Shown here: one piece after another, positions 10,061 to 17,845 of the stretch | Numbering within the stretch: position 1 is the stretch's first letter | Layout of the letters: each line of letters begins with the position of its first letter | Assembly: GCA_026390815.1 (NCBI GenBank) | Contig: JAPLFH010000024.1 | Coordinates: 62,001-126,000 of the forward strand | Length of the DNA: 64,000 bases | Direction: 5' to 3' | Origin: Ignavibacteriales bacterium | Lineage (GTDB): Bacteria > Bacteroidota > Ignavibacteria > Ignavibacteriales > SURF-24 | The notes under the pieces: generated by a model | Seen by the model: the letters and a program-made list of their open reading frames with translations, nothing else | Databases searched by the model: none | Told to the model about the DNA's origin: nothing | Position numbers and translations under genes: made by a program

Positions 10061-11914
10061 ATGGATAAACAAACAACCATAGCCTTTGTCATAATTGGTG
10101 CAATCTTAATAATATGGCTTTACTTTAATAATCCTGAGCCTCCAAAGCAGGATATTAAGAAAGGACAAGATACCACACTAATAAATGTTGAAAAACAAGC
10201 GAAGGAAGATTTACTGGTAAAAGATAAACCAATTCCAGCAAATACTGCTGTACAAAAAGATACCTCCTACCTCGGGAAAATTTTCAACCAGTCTGTGGAT
10301 AGTGGAAAAACAATAACGATTGAAAACAGTTTAGTAAAACTGGAATTGAACAGTACCGGTGCGCGCATTAAGAGATATTTCCTAAAAAAATACAGAACCT
10401 GGTACGCAAAAGACGAAAAAGATTTTTACCATAATCATGTTCAGTTAGTTAACGAAAAAAGTGACGGTGACTTTAATCTTGTATTTGTCTCCAAGGATGG
10501 AAAATTAGTAAATACAAGTGAGGCTAACTTTAACACCGATGCAAACAATTTTTATTATAATTTAGGTGAGAAAGATTCTTTAAAAATAGGATTTTCAATT
10601 CAGATAGGAAAGAATAGTTTTATAAAGAAAACGTATTTCTTTAAAGGAAATGATTACGCCTCCAGGTGCGATGTTGAAATGATTAATATGGAAAACATCA
10701 TAAGCAATTACCGGTATGATGTTGTTTGGGGAAATGGAATTAATTTTGTTGAACATAATTCTACTGACGAAGCAAATTATTCTAACTCCAGTTTGTTTTC
10801 TGCTGGTGAAGAAACGATTGTAAATGCATCTAGTCCAAGCGAAACAGTTAATAAAGAAGTTAATGGTAAAGTTGAATGGATCGGTGTTCGAAATAAATAT
10901 TTTGCTGTTATAATCGCTCCGGATAAACCAAACGAAGAGGGTGGCGCTTCAATTGAAGGAAAGCAAAAGCCAGTTGGCGGCGGAGTTATTGAATATTATG
11001 ATACAAGACTTAAAATTCCGTTCGAAAATAAAAGTTACCAGAAAAACTCCTTTTTAATTTATATCGGACCAGTCGAATATGATATCCTAAAAACTTTTGG
11101 TAAAAAATTTGAAGCCATCGTGGACTTTGGAAGTTTTTTTGGTTTAAAATTTCTTATAAGACCAATTTCTGAATATGTACTTTTGCCGCTGTTTAAATTT
11201 CTCCATCTATTTATACCAAATTACGGAATTGTGATTATTGTATTTTCACTGATTATAAAAGTGGCGCTTCATCCTTTAACCAAAAGCAGTTTGAAATCGA
11301 TGAAGAAAATGCAGTTACTGCAACCTAAAATTGCAGAGCTAAAAGAAAAACTTAAAGATGATCCACAAAAATTAAATAAAGAAACGATGAAACTATATTC
11401 CACATACGGAATAAATCCCGCAGGTGGATGTTTGCCAATGGTTTTACAAATGCCAATTCTTGTTGCATTGTGGGGACTGTTCAACGTAGCCATCGAACTG
11501 AGACAAGCTCATTTTATGCTGTGGATAAACAACCTGTCTTCCCCGGACGTTATTGCTACACTACCTTTCAGGTTGCCGATTTTCGGAATAAATCAGATTA
11601 GTGCACTACCGTTAGCGCTTGGAATAACAATGTTTCTCCAGCAGAAAATGTCTATAAAAGATCCAAGCCAGAAGGCGCTTGTTTATATGATGCCCGTGCT
11701 TTTCACTTTAATGTTTATGGGCTTTCCTTCAGGATTAAACCTTTACTATTTTATGTTTAATTTATTTTCGATAGCACAACAGTATTATGTTAACCACCAT
11801 CATTCAAATATTGAATTGGTACCTGTTAAAAATCCTAAAAAGTCTGGTGGATTTATGTCTAAGTTAATGGATGCGGCAGAAAAACAATCGCAAAAGACGG
11901 CTAAGAAAAAATAG
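10061..11914 (+). CDS. yidC: Membrane protein insertase YidC
   Basis: This inner-membrane insertase of the YidC/Oxa1/Alb3 family has 617 aa. An N-terminal signal-anchor (IAFVIIGAILIIWLYF) is followed by a large periplasmic beta-domain (about residues 60-350), the Gram-negative arrangement. The conserved insertase core starts at PNYGIVIIVFSLIIKVALHP. It carries KSMKKMQLLQPKIAELKEKL, then GGCLPMVLQMPILVALWGLF, and a late hydrophobic pair at LVYMMPVLFTLMFMGFPSGL. The C-terminus is Lys-rich, as often in ribosome-binding tails. It is the last gene of the rpmH operon. Confidence 0.96.
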   Translation: MDKQTTIAFVIIGAILIIWLYFNNPEPPKQDIKKGQDTTLINVEKQAKEDLLVKDKPIPANTAVQKDTSYLGKIFNQSVDSGKTITIENSLVKLELNSTGARIKRYFLKKYRTWYAKDEKDFYHNHVQLVNEKSDGDFNLVFVSKDGKLVNTSEANFNTDANNFYYNLGEKDSLKIGFSIQIGKNSFIKKTYFFKGNDYASRCDVEMINMENIISNYRYDVVWGNGINFVEHNSTDEANYSNSSLFSAGEETIVNASSPSETVNKEVNGKVEWIGVRNKYFAVIIAPDKPNEEGGASIEGKQKPVGGGVIEYYDTRLKIPFENKSYQKNSFLIYIGPVEYDILKTFGKKFEAIVDFGSFFGLKFLIRPISEYVLLPLFKFLHLFIPNYGIVIIVFSLIIKVALHPLTKSSLKSMKKMQLLQPKIAELKEKLKDDPQKLNKETMKLYSTYGINPAGGCLPMVLQMPILVALWGLFNVAIELRQAHFMLWINNLSSPDVIATLPFRLPIFGINQISALPLALGITMFLQQKMSIKDPSQKALVYMMPVLFTLMFMGFPSGLNLYYFMFNLFSIAQQYYVNHHHSNIELVPVKNPKKSGGFMSKLMDAAEKQSQKTAKKK

Positions 11915-11991
11915 TATTTTGTGTTTTAAAAAAAAGATTGTTGGGAAATTAAAGCATACTAACTTTGGGCAAATAGGTGTGCTGGTAGTTT

Positions 11992-12000
11992 TGCTATAAT
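11992..12000 (+). promoter_or_regulatory. Candidate extended -10 promoter upstream of the patatin/Omp85 gene
   Basis: The sequence TGCTATAAT is an exact extended -10 element (TG-n-TATAAT). It lies about 120 bases before the start at 12118, in the 203-base gap after yidC. No convincing -35 box is visible, which is acceptable for extended -10 promoters. Bacteroidota-type promoters have a different consensus, so this is only a candidate. Confidence 0.3.
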
Positions 12001-12117
12001 ATAATTTTATCGCTGAGTAAAATAGTTTGCCAAAATATAATCTCAGAAAGCATTGTTGGTTTAAGAAATACTTCGTAAAAAGGGTTCAATAGCAATTCAA
12101 AACTGCTTTTATATTAA

Positions 12118-14823
12118 ATGATAAAACTGTTTAAAATATTTTTATCAACGCTCCTAATAGTTGCCGGTTCAATTTTCCCACAGAATAAAAGTATTATTTC
12201 TTTAGATTATACTTACAAAAAAATCCCTTTCGGGCTAACTCAAAAAGTAATAAAACAAGAGCCAACAGTTTCGTTAGTGCTTAGCGGTGGAGGCGCAAGA
12301 AGTGTTTCTCAAATAGGTATACTCCGTGCTTTTGTAGAAAAAGAAATTCCAATAAATAGAATAGTTGGAACAAGTATGGGTAGCATACTTGGTGGATTCT
12401 ATGCTGCGGGATATAATATAGATGCGTTGGATTCCATAGCCTCGTTAATCCCCTGGGATGAAATTTTAAAAATTAAAAGCTCCTCTAACAGAAAAGATCT
12501 TTTTGTCGATCAGAAAATTACAGAAGACAAAGCTTTATTTGTTTTGCGTCTTGAAGGGTTAAAACCACTACTTCCAACTTCAGTTAATACTGGCGAACTA
12601 TTATCAAGTTATTTGAACCTGCTTACTCTAAACGCACCAATTCATACCAGATCTAACTTTGATGAATTAAAAACAGATTTTAATGCTGTCTGCACCGATT
12701 TAATAACCGGAAAAATGGTTGTATTAAATAAGGGTTCATTAAGTCTGGCAATGCGCGCAAGTTCAAGCATATCGCTATTAGTTGCTCCTGTTAAAATGGA
12801 TACATTACTCCTTGCTGATGGTGGCTTAGTGGCAAATATCCCCGTTAAAGTTGCAAAAGATTTGGGAAGCGATTTTATTATTGTCTTAAATACTACTAGT
12901 CCGTTGAATACAGCCAAAGAATTAGCTTATCCCTGGAATGTTGCAGATCAAATTGTAAGTATTCCAATGCAACTTTTAAGTATACAGCAGCTTCAATACG
13001 CAGATGTAGTTATTGCACCGGACCTGGGGAGGAAAAAGAATAACGATTTTACAAATCTGGATTCTTTAGTTAACGCAGGTTATAAAGCAGCGCAACCGAT
13101 GCTTAATGATATTGAGCAAAAAATAAGGTTGTTATTCAGAAAAAAAATTGACGAAAAAGAGTTTTACTTAAAAAAAGTTTTTTACAATGAAAATGCTCTT
13201 CCTATCGAAAGACCATTTCTTTTAAAATACTCGCATAAAGATTCTGTAAGTAATTATGAAATCCTGGACGACATTTACACTCTCTTTAAGTCGGGCGATT
13301 ATGATGACGTTTTTGTTGAAACACAACCGGTTGGTGAAGGAACAGAAGTAAGATTTATACTTAGAGAAAACACCAAAATAAAAAATACTTTAGTTGATGG
13401 TATATCACTTTTTCCTAAAGAACAAATAGATTCGATTTTAATTGATTTGCAAAATCAACCATATAATGCCGGGAAGATTTCTAAGAAATTAATTGTAATT
13501 CTAAATCTATATCGTAAGCGCGGCTACTCACTTGCAGAAGTTGAAAACATTTTTTTCAATAAAGAAGAAGGTTCACTCGAAATAAAATTTTCAGAAGGAA
13601 AAATTTCAAGGATAGAAGTAGAGGGAAATAAAAAAACGGCATTCTGGGTTATCCGAAGAGAATTACCATTCAATGCGGGTGAACTATTCTCTTATCAGAA
13701 AGTCGAAAAAGGACTTTCTAATTTAAGAAGCATAAATTTGTTTAATGATATAAATCTTGTTGTTGAAAAAGAGGGAGAAGAAAATGCGCTTCACTTTATT
13801 GTTGATGAAAAACCCTCCCAATTAATAAGATTTGGGTTACGTATTGATAACGAAAACCTTACACAGGTAAATGTTGATGTACGAGATGAAAACTTTGCAA
13901 AATCAGGGACTGAACTTGGACTGATGTTTGGTGGTGGTTTAAGAAATCGTTCATTTATTTTGGAACATAAAGCGAATAGAATTTTTGATACGTATCTGAC
14001 TTATAAAGTGAGGGCTTTCTATGAATTTAATGATGTGTTTGTTTATAAAGATGATTCTTCCTTTTCGGATCGGAAATTTTCACGTTCAGAAAATGGGGAA
14101 TATCGTCAGATTTTTAAAGGATTTTCTATTGGTTTAGGCGCCCAGGTTCAGCGGTTTGGAAATCTAATTTTTGAGGGCAGGTACCAGTGGGATGAGATTA
14201 AAAATAAACAAGATTATAAAGGGGATATTTACAAGAAAAAATTAGTCAGTCTTCTAATTTCATCAACCATAGATTCGCAGGATAAATATCCTTTTCCTGG
14301 TAAAGGAATGCTGGTAAAAGCCTTTTACGAAACTGCCCAAAAGCTGCTTGGTGGTGATGTTAGCTATACAAAATTTTATTTTGATTATCATGGTTTTTTA
14401 TCATTATATGACTCGCATACAATAATCCCAAGACTTACAATTGGAGTTGCAGACAACACCCTACCGCTAAGCCAGCAGTTTTCTTTGGGTGGGCAAAATT
14501 CATTTTTTGGTTTGCGGGATTATGATTACAGGGGAAGGCAAATCTTTCTTACATCACTTCAATATCGGTACAAACTTCCCTTCAGCGTTTTCTTTGATTC
14601 ATATATTAGTTTCCGATATGATTTGGGTTCTGTTTGGACAGATAGAAAAGAAATTAGATTTAAAGATCTTAGACATGGTGCCGGTGCAACTTTATCCTTT
14701 GATACACCGCTTGGTCCTGCGGATTTTTCCGTTGGTAGAAGTTTTTTATTTAAAGGAAATTTGAGCGATAGGATAAAATGGGGTACCGCTTATTTCTACT
14801 TTACGATTGGTTATTATTATTAG
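12118..14823 (+). CDS. Outer-membrane patatin-like phospholipase with POTRA and Omp85-type barrel (type Vd-like)
   Basis: This is a 901-aa secreted outer-membrane protein. A signal peptide lies at about 1-22. The patatin lipase domain has the oxyanion loop SGGGARS (56-62), the nucleophile elbow GTSMG with Ser86, and the catalytic Asp234 in ADGG. A POTRA-like stretch follows (about 385-580, including ISRIEVEGNKKTAFWVIRRE). The rest (about 580-901) is a 16-strand-type Omp85 barrel, with a late GGQNSFFGLRDYDYRG segment and an aromatic final strand. The layout resembles the PlpD/FplA type Vd autotransporters, which carry phospholipase A1 activity. It lies alone after yidC. The catalytic dyad is intact. 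Confidence 0.88.
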   Translation: MIKLFKIFLSTLLIVAGSIFPQNKSIISLDYTYKKIPFGLTQKVIKQEPTVSLVLSGGGARSVSQIGILRAFVEKEIPINRIVGTSMGSILGGFYAAGYNIDALDSIASLIPWDEILKIKSSSNRKDLFVDQKITEDKALFVLRLEGLKPLLPTSVNTGELLSSYLNLLTLNAPIHTRSNFDELKTDFNAVCTDLITGKMVVLNKGSLSLAMRASSSISLLVAPVKMDTLLLADGGLVANIPVKVAKDLGSDFIIVLNTTSPLNTAKELAYPWNVADQIVSIPMQLLSIQQLQYADVVIAPDLGRKKNNDFTNLDSLVNAGYKAAQPMLNDIEQKIRLLFRKKIDEKEFYLKKVFYNENALPIERPFLLKYSHKDSVSNYEILDDIYTLFKSGDYDDVFVETQPVGEGTEVRFILRENTKIKNTLVDGISLFPKEQIDSILIDLQNQPYNAGKISKKLIVILNLYRKRGYSLAEVENIFFNKEEGSLEIKFSEGKISRIEVEGNKKTAFWVIRRELPFNAGELFSYQKVEKGLSNLRSINLFNDINLVVEKEGEENALHFIVDEKPSQLIRFGLRIDNENLTQVNVDVRDENFAKSGTELGLMFGGGLRNRSFILEHKANRIFDTYLTYKVRAFYEFNDVFVYKDDSSFSDRKFSRSENGEYRQIFKGFSIGLGAQVQRFGNLIFEGRYQWDEIKNKQDYKGDIYKKKLVSLLISSTIDSQDKYPFPGKGMLVKAFYETAQKLLGGDVSYTKFYFDYHGFLSLYDSHTIIPRLTIGVADNTLPLSQQFSLGGQNSFFGLRDYDYRGRQIFLTSLQYRYKLPFSVFFDSYISFRYDLGSVWTDRKEIRFKDLRHGAGATLSFDTPLGPADFSVGRSFLFKGNLSDRIKWGTAYFYFTIGYYY

Positions 14824-14921
14824 GATCAGCGATTAATGTTCGGTTAATAATTAATCGTAATCACCAAATTATAATTTCTCAATCTCAGTTTCTGCCCGTA
14901 TCCAATTCAACAATTATATGG

Positions 14922-15455
14922 CTACTTTTCTTTCTTAGCAAAGATGGCGGAAAGTGTAAGATATTTCTTCTTTAAAGCAGGTTCCTCTATCTTATCATAA
15001 AAATCTGCAATTGCAACACAAAGTTTACTTTTGGAATTTACTTCTAACAATCCTTTTTCACACAATGGCTCTATATGTATTCTGGGCGGAAAGTCCAAAT
15101 CGTTGTTGTACATTTTTAAAATTGCAAGATAAGAAAAATGTTCCTGGGGATTTACCTGAATTGCCTTTTTATAATATTCAAAAGCGGAATCCAAATTATC
15201 CGTTGTCGGGTCGCTTTCCAGGATGCTCCCTGTCCACATAAAAAGTTCAGAAGAAAGATCAGGAAATTCTTCGCAGAGTTTTTCAGTAAACAGTTTAACT
15301 TCATCAGTTGTAAGGACAATATTACCTAATAAAATTTTATAAGTTTGGGCATCGTGGAGTTTTAGTTGTAGTGCTTTCTGTAATGTATCGAACAATTCAT
15401 TTGAGGAAGTTGATTCTCTAAAAATTTGCTCAATTGCTTTTTTAATTTCTTCCAT
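14922..15455 (-). CDS. Small TPR-like protein of unknown function
   Basis: This is a 177-aa helical protein from the internal ATG at 15455; the frame is open further to 15497, but MEEIKKAIEQIF looks like the natural start. The segment DNLDSAFEYYKKAIQVNPQEHFSYLAILKMY reads as one tetratricopeptide repeat, and the flanking helices could form a second, weaker repeat. There is no signal peptide, so it is cytoplasmic. It lies between two plus-strand genes and is transcribed toward the patatin gene. TPR proteins mediate protein contacts; the partner is unknown. Confidence 0.7.
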   Translation of the reverse strand: MEEIKKAIEQIFRESTSSNELFDTLQKALQLKLHDAQTYKILLGNIVLTTDEVKLFTEKLCEEFPDLSSELFMWTGSILESDPTTDNLDSAFEYYKKAIQVNPQEHFSYLAILKMYNNDLDFPPRIHIEPLCEKGLLEVNSKSKLCVAIADFYDKIEEPALKKKYLTLSAIFAKKEK

Positions 15456-15610
15456 AACAATTATTATTATAGCGGAGTAATTAGACCTAAACCACAAATA
15501 ATATAATCAATTCTTGGTAAATCCAAAACAAATGGATATAATCCTAAACGATAAAAAAATAATTTTTACTGTAACAATTTTAATGTTTATTTCGTCTCTT
15601 ATAATGCAAT

Positions 15611-16141
15611 ATGATTAAATCATTACGATATAAAATAATTCTTCAGCAGTTCAAGAATAAGGTATATAGTTATTCCTACTATATTCTTAGAAACAGAATG
15701 GATGCGGAAGATGTAACCCAGGAAGTTTTGCTGATACTTTGGCAAAATATAGAAGATATAAATCTTAACGCAGTAAAAACTTGGATTATGAGAACAACTT
15801 ACAATAAGTGCATAGATTATTTGAGAAAAAGGAATGTGATGTTCAGAAAAGAAGAGTATTTAGATGATGATCAGGTGGAATTTATTCGCGATTCAAGTGG
15901 CTCCCAACAACCGGACATACTTTTTGAAAAGAAGCTTTTGCAGAGTAAAGTATTAAACGCTATTGATAAATTATCAGAAGAGCAGAAACATATTTTGGTA
16001 TTATATGAAATCCAGGGTATGAAATACAGAGAGATAAGTGAAATTATGAAAATACCCATCAACACAATTAAAGTTTATATTCTACGAGCAAGACAAAATT
16101 TATTAAAAGAATTGAAAAGGGAAGAAGTTTTTAATGTCTGA
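15611..16141 (+). CDS. ECF-type RNA polymerase sigma factor
   Basis: This is a 176-aa sigma-70 family factor of the extracytoplasmic-function group. Region 2 is visible in NRMDAEDVTQEVLLILWQNI plus WIMRTTYNKCIDYLRKR. Region 4 is visible in LSEEQKHILVLYEIQGMKYR and the helix-turn-helix PINTIKVYILRARQNLLKEL. The gene overlaps the following anti-sigma gene by 8 nt, the usual coupling for a sigma/anti-sigma pair. The signal it senses is not evident; the downstream DUF4252 genes are its probable regulon members. Confidence 0.93.
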   Translation: MIKSLRYKIILQQFKNKVYSYSYYILRNRMDAEDVTQEVLLILWQNIEDINLNAVKTWIMRTTYNKCIDYLRKRNVMFRKEEYLDDDQVEFIRDSSGSQQPDILFEKKLLQSKVLNAIDKLSEEQKHILVLYEIQGMKYREISEIMKIPINTIKVYILRARQNLLKELKREEVFNV

Positions 16142-16706
16142 AGAATGCAAACATATTTTTATTCCAATAATTAACACTGCATATGGCGACGCTTCGATTA
16201 TTCAAAGGTTAAAGGTCTTCCATCATTTAAAAAAATGCAGTAATTGTAAATCGTTATATCTCGAGCACAAAATTGCTGCTGAAGCGTTGCATGTACTGCC
16301 AGAAATGGAATGTCCGGATTCTATTATACAAAAAATAGAATCGAGAATTGGAGAAAGGAAATTCGAAGCAACATCATTTCTTGTAGATTTTTATTCTATC
16401 TTCACAAGAGTTTCATATAAAACAGCAATAGTAAGCGTGGTTACTATTGCTGTTTTGGTTGTTTTTGCTATTTCTCTTAGAAACAATAATAAAAGCAATG
16501 ATGCAACAAAATATTCAACTTTAGAAGTTGAGCACGCAAACGAACAAGCAAAGCAGGCACTTGCACTGGTTGGCAAAGTGCTTAACTCAACTCAATCCAG
16601 ATTGGAGAAAGAGATTTTAACAAAACAGGTAGCAAATCCTTTAAATAAAAGTTTAAATGCAATAAATGATTTATTCAAATCAGGAGAAAAAAATGAAAAG
16701 AATTAA
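16134..16706 (+). CDS. Membrane anti-sigma factor (zf-HC2-like)
   Basis: This 190-aa protein is the likely anti-sigma partner of the upstream ECF factor. The N-terminal part has the zinc-binding anti-sigma pattern in FHHLKKCSNCKSLYLEH (His and two Cys). A single transmembrane segment is at about 97-117 (AIVSVVTIAVLVVFAISL). The extracytoplasmic part is short and Gln/Lys-rich. It overlaps the sigma gene by 8 nt and also overlaps the start of the next gene, so four genes appear to form one operon. Assignment rests on context plus the zinc motif. Confidence 0.82.
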   Translation: MSEECKHIFIPIINTAYGDASIIQRLKVFHHLKKCSNCKSLYLEHKIAAEALHVLPEMECPDSIIQKIESRIGERKFEATSFLVDFYSIFTRVSYKTAIVSVVTIAVLVVFAISLRNNNKSNDATKYSTLEVEHANEQAKQALALVGKVLNSTQSRLEKEILTKQVANPLNKSLNAINDLFKSGEKNEKN

Positions 16707-17241
16707 TTTAATTTTTCTAACGATAATATTTTCTTCACTTCTTTTATTTGGGCAGGAAGATTATAAAAAACTTGATGGGTATGTAGATTTTGGCAGCTTC
16801 GAAGGTTTATACAATCCCGAAGAGTTTACGGAGGTAAACATAGAAGCTCCATTACTAAGCTTAGCTTCCAAAGCTTCTAAAAATAAAGATCAGGAATTGG
16901 CAAACTTACTTGGTAATCTAAAGCTGGTAAAGGTTTACACATTTCAAATTGCTGATAGTAAAGAAGCAGATGTAACACAGAAAATGATTCGCATTACAAC
17001 TAAACTTACCTCCGATAATTGGGAAAGAATAGTTAAGGTTAAAGAAAAAGGCGAAGAAGTAAATGTCTATTTGAAAAATGTTAACGAAAATATTGTCGGT
17101 GTTACTGTGCTAACTATGGAGAAAGGCGGACAGGCGACATTTGTAAATATTGTTGGCAATATCGATTTAGAAGCAATAAGCAAGTTATCTGATAAATTTA
17201 ACATTCCGGATTTAGACCAATTTAAAAAGAAAATTAAATAG
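16693..17241 (+). CDS. DUF4252 family secreted protein
   Basis: This 182-aa exported protein has a signal peptide (MKRINLIFLTIIFSSLLLFG). The body matches the DUF4252 pattern: FGSFEGLYNPEEFTEVNIEA, an LLSLASK stretch and a late VNIVGNIDLEAISKL segment. The start at 16693 is preceded by AGGAG, which decides against the longer frame from 16666. DUF4252 proteins are common in Bacteroidota, often beside an ECF sigma/anti-sigma pair, as here. Molecular function is unknown. Confidence 0.82.
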   Translation: MKRINLIFLTIIFSSLLLFGQEDYKKLDGYVDFGSFEGLYNPEEFTEVNIEAPLLSLASKASKNKDQELANLLGNLKLVKVYTFQIADSKEADVTQKMIRITTKLTSDNWERIVKVKEKGEEVNVYLKNVNENIVGVTVLTMEKGGQATFVNIVGNIDLEAISKLSDKFNIPDLDQFKKKIK

Positions 17242-17252
17242 CGGGTGTTTTT

Positions 17253-17783
17253 ATGAATAAGAAAAAAGCTATTAAAATTGTCCTGCTGCTCGCTTTTTCA
17301 TTTCTGCTTTTTGGCTGTTGGGGAGTAGATGGCGAATTTAAGCATATGAGAAATGAAATCTTTGATGAAATGAATTATAAAGATTTTGATAGAGAGTTAG
17401 AATACTCCGTTAGTGGCTTCGAAATTTTATTAGCAAGCAAGTTAGCCAAAATATCAGATCGTACTTTCGATCTTGAAATTTTGCTCGACAAAATTTCCAA
17501 TGCTCAAATTGGTATTTATAATTTAAATGAGAACGAAAAAATTACTTTGAACTCATTTACTTCTTTTGAGGAAAGAATCAGGCAAAGAAACTGGGTTAAA
17601 TTAGTAAAGAGTTGTGACGGGGAAGAACTTTGCTTTGTTTATGTAAACATGAAAAATCCAGATCGTATAAAGGATATTTTGGTTTTATCAGTTGAAAACG
17701 AACAGATGGTTATTGTTCAAGTACATGGCAGACTGGAAGAACTTGTAGAGCAGTTGATTAAAAAAAGGGGAATAAAAGTTTAA
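17253..17783 (+). CDS. DUF4252-like lipoprotein
   Basis: This is a 176-aa lipoprotein. The signal peptide ends in the lipobox LFGC (Cys22), so it is lipid-anchored outside the cytoplasm. The body shares the layout of the preceding DUF4252 protein (a central RQRNWVKLVKSCDGEELCFVYV strand region and a late IVQVHGRLEELVEQL helix), suggesting tandem duplication. It lies 11 bases downstream of its neighbour in the ECF sigma operon. It has two extra internal cysteines in KSCDGEELCF. Function is unknown. Confidence 0.75.
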   Translation: MNKKKAIKIVLLLAFSFLLFGCWGVDGEFKHMRNEIFDEMNYKDFDRELEYSVSGFEILLASKLAKISDRTFDLEILLDKISNAQIGIYNLNENEKITLNSFTSFEERIRQRNWVKLVKSCDGEELCFVYVNMKNPDRIKDILVLSVENEQMVIVQVHGRLEELVEQLIKKRGIKV

Positions 17784-17792
17784 GTACTCAAC

Positions 17793-17842
17793 AACCTTTC
17801 CCATTACTTTTCGTCTAATAAATCAAAAGTAAAAGAAAGGTT
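17793..17842 (+). promoter_or_regulatory. Inverted repeat covering the ribosome-binding site of the DUF5916 gene
   Basis: AACCTTTC (17793-17800) pairs with GAAAGGTT (17835-17842), and ACTTTT (17806-17811) with AAAAGT (17825-17830). The downstream arm contains the AGAAAGG Shine-Dalgarno sequence of the gene starting at 17846, so folding would hide it. No U-run follows, so it is not a standard terminator. It may act as a translational switch or leader structure; this is inference from pairing alone. Confidence 0.4.
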
Positions 17843-17845
17843 CTT

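Noticed and set aside
14830-14857. Inverted repeat CGATTAAT/ATTAATCG after the patatin gene as a terminator
   Set aside because: Short, AT-only-rich stem without a following T-run; could easily be chance.
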